Assembly: GCA_963565915.1 (NCBI GenBank)
Contig: OY751485.1
Coordinates: 1,364,001-1,428,000, forward strand
Origin: Entoloma clypeatum
Taxonomy: Eukaryota > Basidiomycota > Agaricomycetes > Agaricales > Entolomataceae
Direction of reading: 5' to 3'
Length of the DNA stretch: 64,000 bases
In this document: piece by piece, positions 11,108-20,652 of the stretch
Numbering within the stretch: position 1 is the stretch's first letter
How the letters are laid out: each line of letters begins with the position of its first letter
Notes under the pieces: generated by a model
Told to the model about the DNA's origin: nothing
Databases searched by the model: none
Seen by the model: the letters and a program-made list of their open reading frames with translations, nothing else
Program-made: the position numbers and the translations under genes

Positions 11108-12063
11108 CTATGTGTGCTCCTGAGAACCACCAGCTGCCTCACCCTGACGGAGCCCAATGAACAGAACTTTGGCCGCAGTGGCCTCGTGAGGGTCACGTGT
11201 CGCGGCGTCTGCCATGAGGAAAAGATCTGCTAGATCCATCATCGTCCTTATTCTGTGCTTACTATCTCCTTCGACTCTGTCTTCTGGAGCCTTGTCCATG
11301 GTGCTTTCATCACTATACAACCACGCAATAAATATGGTAAGCCGTTTGTGTATTTTATGATGCTGTCAACTCACCCAAGAATCTCACGGGCGTAGTCGAT
11401 GACAGCCGCCACGGTGGCTTCGACCTGTTCACTTGTAAATCTGCCTCCCTCGACGGCGTCAACCTCGCCTCCAGTGAACAAGCTACTATCATCACTGGCC
11501 AATCTTAGCATCGTTTTGTCGTGATGCATCAGGAATGCTGCAGGCATGGGCTGCATGTTTATGACGGGCACTGTCACACGCCGGCCGGGGGCACCATTCA
11601 GTGTTGCCGCGCAGGCTTTTATACAACCCTTTTCACTCACTCACTAAGTACAGGGCCCCGCTAGACTCGGAAGCCTCTGGATCAGTGACCCAATGCGACG
11701 CGTGGCTGGACTCGGCCATCAGGAGCGGCTCTCGATTGGGCATCGTGATGATACTTCGGGCGAGATCTAGGTCAGCGTTGGTTAAACCAAGCATTGTACG
11801 ATCGCTTTCTTGTAGCTCATGGGGGTCAACAGCCTGCATCCCCGAAGTGGTAATCTGAGCTGTGGTGAACAAGAGCAAGATTGAGTGGTCAGTCTCTTGA
11901 TAGTTTTCAAGCACCCCTACTTACTAACGGCGTATGCGATCTCTGGATTTGGTGAGGTAGAGTTCCAGTCATCTGACGACACCCATCTTGCGCTTCGTGA
12001 GCCTCTGGTCGGTGAAGCCCCGTCCTGGCCGAGTCTGTTCTTTGTTGTCGCTCCCTGGGGCAT
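11108..12063 (-). CDS. unrecognised intron-containing gene with a TCAC-repeat frameshift
   Basis: Exons on the minus strand are 12063-11925, 11859-11375 and 11312-11108, joined by GT-AG introns of 65 nt (11924-11860) and 62 nt (11374-11313). Both introns keep phase. The product starts MPQGATTKNRLGQDG and ends GEAAGGSQEHT. The middle exon is in two frames that meet at a (TCAC)3 microsatellite (11633-11644, GTGA on the coding strand). With three units the upstream frame ends at TGA, whereas a change of one unit would make the exon continuous. It may therefore be a polymorphic or null allele. An ATG at 12143 could add a short first exon, but the intron needed is only 32 nt. No domain was recognised. 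Confidence 0.5.
11633..11644. repeat. (TCAC)3 microsatellite inside a coding exon
   Basis: Three tetranucleotide units lie exactly where the reading frame of the 11108-12063 gene changes. Slippage of one 4-nt unit shifts the frame. Confidence 0.7.
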
Positions 12064-12143
12064 GGAACCTATGGAAGCGATCCTTATTTCATACTAACAC
12101 TTTTTATCCCCTCGACGATGTTTGTGAACTTCTCTTTACCCAT

Positions 12144-12794
12144 CAAGGGTTCATTACTGCAGCCTGTCATGGAGGAACGTGTGTCAACAAATCATATATT
12201 CTACAGGAAATCTGCAGACTAACCTTTCATTTAAGCTTCCCATCGTGACACGACTGCAAAGGGGATGGCGCCTTTATGCCCTGTGCCGACCATGAACACA
12301 CAATTTATTTATTTTATGGTTATCCTTCATTAGGCATGTTCTGTTTGCATTCTACTAACGCCACACAAAGATATGCTTTTCTCTACAGTGCACGTCCTCG
12401 ACCCCGCCACCCAGCCCGGTTTCCCTGCAAAGCCAGAGCTGTATAAGGTCTTCACGAAGCTCTAAACCATAAGGAGCATGGCACCAAGGCGGCGTGAAGC
12501 TGTCAAAGCCCAAATGAACAGCTTGATATCATATGGTCCTGCTGTGCATGTGACCGGTCTAGCTGCTGGTAGTCGCTCTTGAAATCTCTATCTTTGACAA
12601 ATGTGACCTAACATCATACGCAGGCCCAATCTCCCCCTCTTGGATATCCCATCAACTTCAGTGAGTGAATAATTTTTGCGGTTTTGTTTGTAGCTTACTC
12701 AGGTCTGATCATTTTCCACACGGCACTTCCCGATGCGCTTTTTTAAGTTGGCACCCGCACTGACATTTCAACCCAGTCCTTTATATTGTCCACC
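12144..12794. other. gap with possible exon remnants
   Basis: A short plus frame from a CTCTACAG acceptor near 12388 reads HVLDPATQPGFPAKPELY and stops at 12464. A second frame begins at ATG 12479 (MAPRRREAVKAQMN). They look like exonic fragments but no complete gene can be supported. Confidence 0.3.
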
Positions 12795-13265
12795 ATGTCC
12801 CCCACTCAATTCAACTATGAGCAAACACATGCTGATCTGGTTGCGGCTCTCAAACAGGAAAAGGTGGGCGTTCCTGTTAGACCCTTTCTACACTGCATCT
12901 CAACGCACGTCAAGCCAAATCCGCAACAACTTTGGGATCTTATTATCACTTCCAAAGTCTCCCATTGTTCTCACCTTGTTGATGTTGACAATATCATTCA
13001 AGGGCTTGAAAATGCCACCACTATTGAACAAAGGCTTGATGCTCTCAATCGCCTCATGGTGAAAATGAGCAACCTTGGCATGCAATTTCCCCACCACTTC
13101 ACGGGTAAGTTACCAAGGCATGAGGTCGAAGCTTTCAGGAAACTCCGAGGGGTGAAATCATTGTATCATGATGTTACTGATGCAAACTGACATTTTTTAT
13201 TTTCGTTTCAGCTTCCTGCCGCGGTCATCATATCTTGCTGATTCCGTTCTGTTGTCTGTACATAG
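12795..13265 (+). CDS. unrecognised small gene, two exons visible
   Basis: The ATG at 12795 sits in CCACCATGTCC, a good fungal initiation context, and encodes MSPTQFNYEQTHADLVAAL. The first exon runs to 13104, where ACGG/GTAAGT is a strong donor. The acceptor GTTTCAG ends at 13211, and the second exon continues in frame to 13265, where another GTAAGG donor occurs. Further exons may follow. If the first intron is retained the frame ends at 13190. No domain is recognised. The visible protein is helical-looking, with a run of charged and Leu/Ile residues (VDVDNIIQGLENATTIEQRL). Function unknown. Confidence 0.45.
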
Positions 13266-13526
13266 GTAAGGCTATGGATAATATTTGATCATTGTCAGTC
13301 ATGTGCCTCATCCAGCCTTCCACAGCCCCAACAATGTCAATGTTTGTATCAAAATTGGGGTGAATGTAGCAAGCTTACTTAAACCCATATGTATCACCCA
13401 GCAACCATTTTTGAGCGTGTCTCTTGGACCAAAATAAGTGTAGTTCATGCAGTTCTCTTGGTTGGACCCAGGTAACAACATGTTTTCACTGGAAGCGGCT
13501 AGTGATGTCCGGGCTCGGTGTACAAA

Positions 13527-13754
13527 GCCTGTCACAACCCCTGAAAAGCCCGATCCATGTGATGCTTACCATGGCCACTTGTCAGCCATGCATGCCCATG
13601 TGAGTTTCGAAATCGGCAGATTCAGCTGAACCAACCCCGACAAAAAAAGTTCACAAAAAACTCGATATTTAATTTATATATTTGGAATTTCTGATATTCT
13701 ATTGCAAATTCGGCATCACTACCGCAATGGGGCTTTTCAGGGTTTGTGACGGGC
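13527..13754. repeat. short inverted-repeat element (possible MITE)
   Basis: Left GTCACAACCCCTGAAAAGCCC (13531-13551) and right, on the opposite strand, GTCACAAACCCTGAAAAGCCC (13730-13750) are near-perfect inverted repeats about 180 bp apart. Target duplication was not resolved. Confidence 0.45.
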
Positions 13755-13953
13755 CTGTGACTCTGTCCTGAGTTGCTTGAGATCTTGAACTCTACTCTTC
13801 TCTCCATCCGAAACGGCATAATCTGCCTTTTGAATGGCTCGACATCGCATCCGCCATTACCTGATTGACTTATTCAGTCATGGATTCCGCTCCTGCTCTT
13901 CCTCTCTCCACAAGGGCTAACACAATTGGCAAAGCGTGTAGCACATCCGCTCT

Positions 13954-14320
13954 TGTTATGCTTAACAAACCGTTCCAAGGTTCGGGCAGAGTATGCAGGA
14001 AGTGGAAAGGCGAAGAGCAAAGTGATTGCTAAATCTAAGGAATGTAGCTATAGTACATGGGGTTTATATAGTACTGGCTATGAGCGGTAGCGAGTGAGTC
14101 AGTAGCTGCGGAAGGCAGTGCGGATGAGTCAGTAACTGCGGAAAGGCAGTGCGAAGTGAGTCAGACGACTGCGGAGTGCGAGTCAGCGCGGGAGCGAAGT
14201 ATACTAAAGGGGAATGGTAGAGTAAAGGTAAATGAATAAGTGGTCCGATGAGTCAAAGAAATGACGAAGGTACAATGGAAGGGAAAAGTGCGTAACATAC
14301 AAACCGGTAAGTCCGTAACA
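13954..14320 (-). repeat. element A 3' LTR
   Basis: 367 bp, TGTTATGC...GTAACA on the plus strand. It lacks a 21-bp segment that is present in the other LTR near 26529-26549. Confidence 0.95.
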
Positions 14321-14336
14321 TGTTCCCCTCCTCAAG
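14321..14336 (-). promoter_or_regulatory. element A polypurine tract
   Basis: The minus strand reads CTTGAGGAGGGGAACA directly before the 3' LTR, the expected site for plus-strand DNA priming. Confidence 0.8.
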
Positions 14337-14354
14337 CTCTGTGTTCTCACAGAG

Positions 14355-14717
14355 TCATTGTCCCCATCCTCCGGCATCGTCGTTGTTTGTCCAGGAGCCA
14401 TTCTCCTTGAGGCTCCAATCGTCTATTAGCTCTTCGTTGATGGCGACGACGAGCTCGAGACTCCGGACGGCTAGTCGGATGCGCCGGTTTTCAACGACCA
14501 GCGTACGGGTGTAGTTCCCGAGGATTTGTTTCTCTTCGGGGGTGGGTGCGACGGGGAGGTCGGATAAAGAATGGAGGCGGATGTGCATCTGTCGATGCAG
14601 GATGTCGGCGAGCGAGGCTTCTAGCGCGTGAATCTGGTCTCTCATGGAGAGGGCTTCACCCATGAGGGCAGTGATGGCGGGGTTGGTTTCAGTGGATGTG
14701 GTGGTGGTGGTGGACAT
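14355..14717 (-). CDS. element A extra ORF between pol and the 3' LTR
   Basis: A 120-codon open frame starting MSTTTTTSTETNPAITALMG lies after the pol stop codon (14840) and before the polypurine tract. It is predicted to be mostly helical with heptad-like Leu/Ile spacing (ALSMRDQIHALEASLADI), so a coiled coil is possible. It has no signal peptide, membrane segment or cysteine motif. The position is that of an env or accessory gene in some LTR elements, but nothing supports an envelope function. No stop codons have accumulated although pol upstream has several. Comparison with other genomic copies would show whether it is conserved. Confidence 0.5.
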   Translation of the reverse strand: MSTTTTTSTETNPAITALMGEALSMRDQIHALEASLADILHRQMHIRLHSLSDLPVAPTPEEKQILGNYTRTLVVENRRIRLAVRSLELVVAINEELIDDWSLKENGSWTNNDDAGGWGQ

Positions 14718-14839
14718 GGTGCGGAGGATGTTGGAGAGATAGAGGGAGAATGGAGTAGCTATATTGAAGACGGAGCGGAGAACTTGGTGGGTTTTTGACT
14801 GATGAGGTCGATGCTGTTGCTGATTTCAACGGGTGTCTT

Positions 14840-17800
14840 TTATCGTGGACGCGACGGGTTCTGCCGATGGAAATCATGGATCAAATCTTGAGCGTTCTGA
14901 ACATTAGCTCGCGGTTCCCATGTGTTCTCTTCTGGGCCATATCCTTCCCACTGGACGAGGTACTGGATCTTTCCGCGGAACTTTCGAGAGTCCAGGATCG
15001 TAGACACATGGTACTCTTCTCATCCTTCAATGATGATCGGATCAGGGGCTGGTTTCTTTTTCTGGATGGCATACTTTGGAGTTTCATATGGTGACAACAG
15101 GGTCTCGTTGAACACAGGGTGAATCATCTTCCAAGTCTTCGGAAGATCAAGAAGGTATGCGCTAGCTCCTTTCTTCTCTAGGACTTTGAATGGTCCATGT
15201 CGGAGTGCATCAAGTTTCTTTGAGGGTCGATCGGTCCTGATGTTAGTCCCTTCCAGCCACACCTTGTCTCCAATGCGGTAGTCCCGAGACGGACTTCGCC
15301 GTGTGTCAACTGTCTTCTTCATCTGATCCTGTGCTTGTTTCAGCGCAGCATTGGCTTCTTCTCGTGCCTGTTTGAGTTTTTTCAAGAAGTCGTTGGCAGC
15401 CGGATTGGTATCTTCTAACACGAGTTCTCCCTTCCACGGATGTAAACCGTAGTTGAGGTAGAATGGGGTGTGCTTCGTTGCCTGGTGTTCTTTGTCATTG
15501 TCCTGGAACTCTGCGATTGCGATCCATTCTGCCCAATCATCCTGTAGATGGTTGACAAAGTTTCGTAAGAATGCTTCTGTTTCCTGATGCGATCGCTCGG
15601 CCTGTCCATCAGTCTGTGGGTGGTATGCGGTGGACAGGTTCCTCTTGATCCCTAACATGCGGCAGAGTATCTCCATGAACTTTGCAGTGAACTGTGGTCC
15701 CCTATCGCTGATGATCTTCTTGGGAATCCCATGAAGCTTCCATATCTGATCCCGATAGATCTTGGCTAATCCTTCAGCCGATAGTTCCACGGTTGTCGGA
15801 ATGAGGTGAAGCATCTTTGAATGTCTATCCGTGATGACCAGAATTGCGTTTTTTCCATCAGATTCTGGTATCGGTCCCACGACGTCGATTCCTATGTCTT
15901 CCCATGGGTGACTTGGTGCTGCATGGGGATGTAGCGGAGCATGTCGCTTTTGTCGGTTAATCTTGTTGCGTTGACAAGTGTTGCAACCCTTCACGTACTT
16001 CTTCACATCATGCAGTATGGTAGGCCACCAGTAGGTGCGAGTGAGGAGTTCATGTGTCCGGTACTGTCCTGGATGTCCAGCCACTGGTGCATCGTGTGAT
16101 TCAAACATCAATTCTTGTCGCAATTGTGGATCTGGCGGGACATAGACTCATTCACCTGCATATGTGATGCCGTTTTCCTGTTGATACCAATGAGGATTCT
16201 TCTTTAGACCCTGGGCTACTTCTGTCTCCATGTGGTTTGAACCCTTGATGCGTGTGATCCACGGATTTTCGATGGTCGTGATGTTTCCAATTTTGATGGA
16301 ATCAGATGTTTCACCCCCTTCAAAGAATTGTTCCTCCGTGAACATCTCCATTTGTACCACATCTTCTGATTCCAATCGTTTCAAGAATAGTCCCTCCTTG
16401 AGCATTTGGTCACTGTCCTGTGGTTCGAGTTCCGCTTCATACCAGGGTAAGCGTGACAGGATGTCCGCTTTTGCATTGGTCTTGCCGGGCACATGCCGTA
16501 ATTCGAAGTCATAGTCCTGTAACTTCATTTTCCAGCGTCGCTGTCGTTGATTCAGGTCCTGAGGACGACGGAAGTATTCCAGGTTCTTGTGATCGGTCAA
16601 GATTTCAAAACGTTCCTTGGCTTCAAGCAGATAGTGTCTCCAATCTTTCAATGCTTCCACGACTGCCAGAAGTTCCTTGTCGTATATCTCGTAATTCTGT
16701 TCGGCCGCGGACATGGTCCGCGACAAGAACGCGATGGGGTGCCATTTGTCGTCTTGCTTCTGAGAGAGTACTGCTCCAATTGCATAGCCCGATGCATCGG
16801 TTTCAACCCTGAACTGTCCCCCTGGTTTTGGTAATGCCAAGACCGGTGCCAATGTAATTGCCCGTATGAGACCTTCAAAGGCTTGCTGCGCTGTTGGTCC
16901 CCAAGTAAATGCCATACCGCCTGTGAGCGCGGTGAGAGGCTTTGCGATGTTTGAGTACCCTTCAATAAATCGTCGATAGAAGTTAGCAAATCCAAGGAAC
17001 TTCTGAACTTCCTTTTTTGATGTGGGTGCTCGCCAGTTTCGAATTGTATCCACCTTCTCAGTTTCCATCTCAACACGTCCCTCACCAACCACATATCCCA
17101 ATATAGGACATTTCGTTACTTCCCATAAACACTTCTTCTCCTTTAGAAACAAATCATTGTCCGATAGGATCTGTAGGATTTCTTCAGTGTTTCGCGCGAG
17201 TTCTTCCTTGGTTTTACCGATAACCACGATGTCATCCATGTAGATCACGCAGATACGTCGGCGGATCTGGTCCCGGAATAGACTAGCCATCATTTGAGAG
17301 AACATTCCCGGGGAGTTGCAAAGACCAAAAAACATGACCAATGGTTCGAACAATCCTCGACTGGTGAGGAAGGCAGCTTTCCATTCATCGCCCTCCTTAA
17401 TCCGGACGTTGTTATAGCCCCACATGATGTCCATTTTATTGAAGTAGACCACATCTTTCAGTACGTCCAGGAGATCGGATATTCGTGGGAGTGGGAACTT
17501 GTCTTTGACCGTGAATTTATTGACCATGCGGTAATCTTGTACCAATCGTTTGGAGCCATCCTTTTTGTTGATGAAGAAGCAAGGGGAGGCATAAGGTGAT
17601 TTGGACGGGCGGATCTTTCCCGTTGCTAGACCCTCATCAATGAATGCGTCCAATTCTTCAATTCTTCTTGTTCCTTTTGCGTCATAGGATATGTATTTCC
17701 CCCTAGTTCCTTTGGTGCGTCCGGTGTAAGTTCGATACCATGGTCCCATTCCCTCTCCTTTGGGATCTTGTCAAAGTTCTCTTTCTCGAAAAGATGAGCA

Positions 17801-18522
17801 AATCGTTCAACATATGAGGGTCGTTTGTTTGTGGGAGGTGGTGTGGGAGTGACAGCTTCCAAAATAGGGTCTCCAGGCTTCCATTTCTGATCTGACTTTT
17901 TGGGTGCATCTTTGTCGCGCACCTCAACCATGCGAACCTGGTGTTTGCGACCATTAAGGTTAATCCTAAAATCCGAGTGTTTGGTCCGACATGTTGTTGG
18001 GCACCGGTTAAATGTTACCGCGCCGGTTGTCCAATTGATTGTGGGGTTGTGGTGTACCAACCAGTCATGTCCCAAGAGCATGTCCGTCCTCCCAATGTCT
18101 AGTACCATTGCTTCCATGGTTTCCTGATGTGCTCCCAAATCCAGCTTGACTTCGGCAAGTTGGCTCGCTTTCTGTTGTCGTTTTGGTGATCCATCCGCAT
18201 TTAGAATTGCTATGGGTGGTATTCCTCGCGTGGGGAGGTTCTGTTCGCGTACTATTCTGGGATGAATGCATGTGCATTCACATCCGCTGTCAACCTCAGG
18301 TCGGATAACCTTTGGTCCTCGTCGTGTTTTGAGCTGCGCTAACAGCCTGATTTCTCGTCTTTTCGGAGGTTTATCTCCCTTCACAATCTTAGTCGACGCA
18401 GCGGCTCACTTGGCAGGGATGACATAGGTTCTATTGTCTGCAGTCATACAAGGCAAGCAAGTCCGTTTAATAGATAGGGGTCGCGACTTAGCGTCGTTTA
18501 ATCGGACCCTTCGGGAAAATCC
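14840..18522 (-). pseudogene. element A Pol: protease, RT, RNase H, integrase, chromodomain (broken)
   Basis: The pol frame is -1 relative to gag and overlaps the gag end. Protease has VDSGCECTCIHP (near 18295). RT has VQDYRMVNKF and YMDDIVV (near 17245). RNase H has VETDASGYAIGAVLS. Integrase has the HHCC segment ending CNTCQRNK, the Asp at DVVGPIPES, SDRGPQF and the Glu in HPQTDGQAERS, then the GPF-type C-terminal module. A chromodomain follows ([17 protein letters not shown]). It is broken by TGA at 18406-18408, 16148-16150 and 15020-15022 and by a tandem 8-bp duplication (AATTCTTC twice, 17652-17667) that shifts frame between protease and RT. The chromodomain of this group is thought to guide integration to marked chromatin. 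Confidence 0.9.
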
Positions 18523-19364
18523 TTCTCGTCGGCTTCTAAGATTGTGGTTTCATCATTCTCGGCATCTTCTTCGGACACCTTCCTAACCCTTCCGGAGTTC
18601 TTCTTTGGCTTGTGGCAGTTGCGCGCGATATGGCCTTCTTGGTCACAGTTGAAACACTTGCGACCATCTTTCTTCTTTGGAGCGCTACAGTCTTTAGCCA
18701 GATGACCGAAGCGTTGACAGTTGTAGCAACGGGCTACTCCTGCTTTGTCGATCTCCATGGCCTTGCCCTGACCACCATAAGTGGTACCCGATCCAGTGCA
18801 CATGTCGCTGCCATCTCGGATGACCAGTGTGTGTTCTTCCATCTGTCGTCCCTTGTTTCGGATCTCCTTTGCATACTCGGAGTACGTCTTGCCATCGCTG
18901 GCCACTTGTTCAGAGATTCTGTGGTTGACGTTCTTCTCTAGGATGTATTTCCCAGTTTCTTTGCCAAGGTTTGACAGTTTCAAGAGTTCTTCAAATTCAT
19001 CCAAGAATTCATCAACAGTGCGTTTCTCTTGTTTCAGGACTTCGAGTCTCGCTTTGGCAGCGACCGACTTGTTGGCGATGGAGAATCGTGTGGCGATATC
19101 ATTGGAAAAACCTAGCCAGGTGATGTTCTCATTGTCAACGGCAAGAGCGTCTAACTTGTTACTGGCCCAGTGTCTGCCGGACCCTTCCATCATGCGGGAT
19201 AGCACCGCAAGAATCTTCTGATCGTCTGTGAGGCTCTTTTGGAACCTGATGTATAGTTTGGTGGCTTTCCACCACTCGTCAAAGGTGTATCTGTCCTTGA
19301 ACATCCCAGGATCCTTGATGATCTTGGATGTATCCATTGTTTGTACAGCCGGAGCTTCTGCCAT
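18498..19364 (-). CDS. element A Gag with two CCHC zinc knuckles
   Basis: The 288-codon frame begins MAEAPAVQTMDTSKIIKDPG. The central part (FDEWWKATKLYIRFQKSL ... VDEFLDEFEELLKLSNLG) is the retrotransposon Gag capsid fold. The C-terminal part carries two knuckles, CYNCQRFGHLAKDC and CFNCDQEGHIARNC, and an acidic tail. Gag forms the virus-like particle and binds element RNA. The same frame is open further upstream in the related copy C (from 57724) and in A is interrupted by only one TGA upstream of this ATG, so the native Gag is probably longer at its N-terminus. The product itself has no internal stop. Confidence 0.9.
   Translation of the reverse strand: MAEAPAVQTMDTSKIIKDPGMFKDRYTFDEWWKATKLYIRFQKSLTDDQKILAVLSRMMEGSGRHWASNKLDALAVDNENITWLGFSNDIATRFSIANKSVAAKARLEVLKQEKRTVDEFLDEFEELLKLSNLGKETGKYILEKNVNHRISEQVASDGKTYSEYAKEIRNKGRQMEEHTLVIRDGSDMCTGSGTTYGGQGKAMEIDKAGVARCYNCQRFGHLAKDCSAPKKKDGRKCFNCDQEGHIARNCHKPKKNSGRVRKVSEEDAENDETTILEADEKDFPEGSD
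18516..18522 (-). promoter_or_regulatory. possible -1 frameshift heptamer of element A
   Basis: The minus strand reads G GAT TTT in gag frame (GGATTTT), 16 nt before the gag stop codon. The pol frame is -1 and open across this point. GGAUUUU is a known -1 slip site in at least one RNA virus group (dianthoviruses, from memory). Copy C keeps the same bases. Confidence 0.45.
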
Positions 19365-19366
19365 GT

Positions 19367-19700
19367 CTAGAGTCTGCGGAGGAGAAGAGGGGTCGGGTTG
19401 TTGGGATGAAGATGGGGTTCAGGATACAGGTAAGAATTGAAAATGAGTCCCTGTTCTAGGCGTCTGTTCGATATCTGACTGCGCGGAGTCAAAAGTAAAT
19501 TCGTCAGGGGACTCGTCGGCGGAATCGGTGGCAAAACGTTCAGAGTATTTCCTCTGTAAATCTCTAAGGAATCTCTGTTCCTGCGCGTCTGTTGGTCTCG
19601 AGAAGGGGTCAAGTCTCTCGTTTCGTGCCCAGCGGTTGTACTCGGTCTGTTGTTCTTCGGTGGTGAAGTGGGCGTAGATCTGCTGCTTTGAGTAAGACGT
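19367..19700 (-). pseudogene. element A Gag N-terminal region with two overlapping open frames
   Basis: Upstream of the gag ATG two frames are open. One ends TAG 2 nt before the gag ATG and gives a low-complexity product rich in Ser, Thr, Arg and Pro. The other is the gag frame and reads IYAHFTTEEQQTEYNRWA, closed in A by a single TGA where copy C has CAA. Comparing A with C, about 12 of 25 substitutions fall at third positions of the gag frame, which favours the gag frame as the real one. Further upstream the Gag N-terminus continues at 26208-25958, beyond the inserted element B. Confidence 0.5.
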
Positions 19701-19807
19701 GATGATGTGGCTCTGGGACGTCTCGATGTGAGCGTCCTAATCAATCTTCTGATAACGGTTGTCTGGACACCGATAAACTCTCTGATCTCTGTGATCCGAC
19801 CTGTCTG

Positions 19808-20095
19808 TGTTATGATCGTATTTTCACTTTTCACTTTATCTTATCTTATCTCGATCTTATCTTATCTACATCATATCGCACATGAGGACATCTTATCATT
19901 ATCACGCAGCATGACGCTGCCACAACGCAGCCTCATGGAATTTACATATATAAGTAGAGTACTTTCACTTGTATTCGATAGCTTGTTCTCTTGAGATTCC
20001 CGCTGGGTCTCTGGGCAATTCAGTTCACTTCACATTTTCCACTTCGTTCTTAAGTTTGGGCTCGCGACGTCGTTTGACTTAGCGTCGCCTCAACA
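19808..20095 (+). repeat. element B 5' LTR
   Basis: Starts TGTTATGATCG, ends GCCTCAACA. Contains TATCTTATC-type short repeats upstream of the TATA box. Confidence 0.95.
19947..19954 (+). promoter_or_regulatory. element B TATA box
   Basis: TATATAAG lies 33 nt upstream of the sequence at 19980 that pairs with the primer site, matching the usual TATA to start-site distance. Confidence 0.75.
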
Positions 20096-20652
20096 GAAGA
20101 ACAAGCTCTTATCATCATCGCCCGCCCAAACACACACACTTCCCACATCACCATCACTATCCCCGCCGTTTCGTGCTTTTGCGTTAAAAGTCACACCTCG
20201 CCATTACACGCGGACCCTAGCGTTAAGGGGGACCTCCCGGACTTCAGGGATAAGAAGAGAAACGCTTGGTGCACCCACTATAACTAGCGTTGCCGTTCGA
20301 GACACACAGGGAAACGTTGAGCCCGTCCCGTGTCGAGGTGACCAAAGGCCGACGCAACTGACCTTCGGGAAAGCTGCTGGCGCGTGTGGCGACTTGGAAA
20401 AGAAGGTCGCGCACGTTTAGTTCTCAAAAGGTGTTCCGACCCCCGATCTTTTCCCGGATTCGACAGAACCAGCGCGCGTAGGGGTGTTGACCGCGTGGTT
20501 TTCATTTTTCCCAGATCTTCCTTTATTCGGGCATTTCGGCTGCCTGGGTAAACAGATCGTTCTTTGGGTTTTCTTTTTTTTAGGTTTTCTTTTTCGCTTA
20601 AGTAGCAGAACAGGGTCGCGCGCCCGCTACAAAGCACTATTGCTCACACAAC
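20096..20652 (+). other. element B AUG-free 5' leader
   Basis: No ATG occurs from the predicted start (19980) to the gag ATG (20653). The segment 20289-20578 is colinear with the leader of element D (41823-42107), sharing blocks such as GAAACGTTGAGCC, AGGTGACC and CAGATCG. Roles in packaging, dimerisation or translation are possible but not shown. Confidence 0.7.
20098..20107 (+). promoter_or_regulatory. element B self-primer binding site
   Basis: AGAACAAGCT starts 2 nt after the LTR and is the exact reverse complement of AGCTTGTTCT at 19980-19989, the predicted 5' end of the transcript. This is the arrangement of Tf1/sushi-type self-primed elements, in which the RNA 5' end folds onto the primer site instead of a tRNA. 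Confidence 0.75.

Noticed and set aside
12069..12143. Extra first exon of the 11108-12063 gene from ATG 12143
   Set aside because: It requires a 32-nt intron, shorter than usual for fungi, so it was left as a possibility only.
19707..19994. ORF crossing the element A/B junction and a copy at 25674
   Set aside because: It is LTR sequence of element B read through, with no coding signal.
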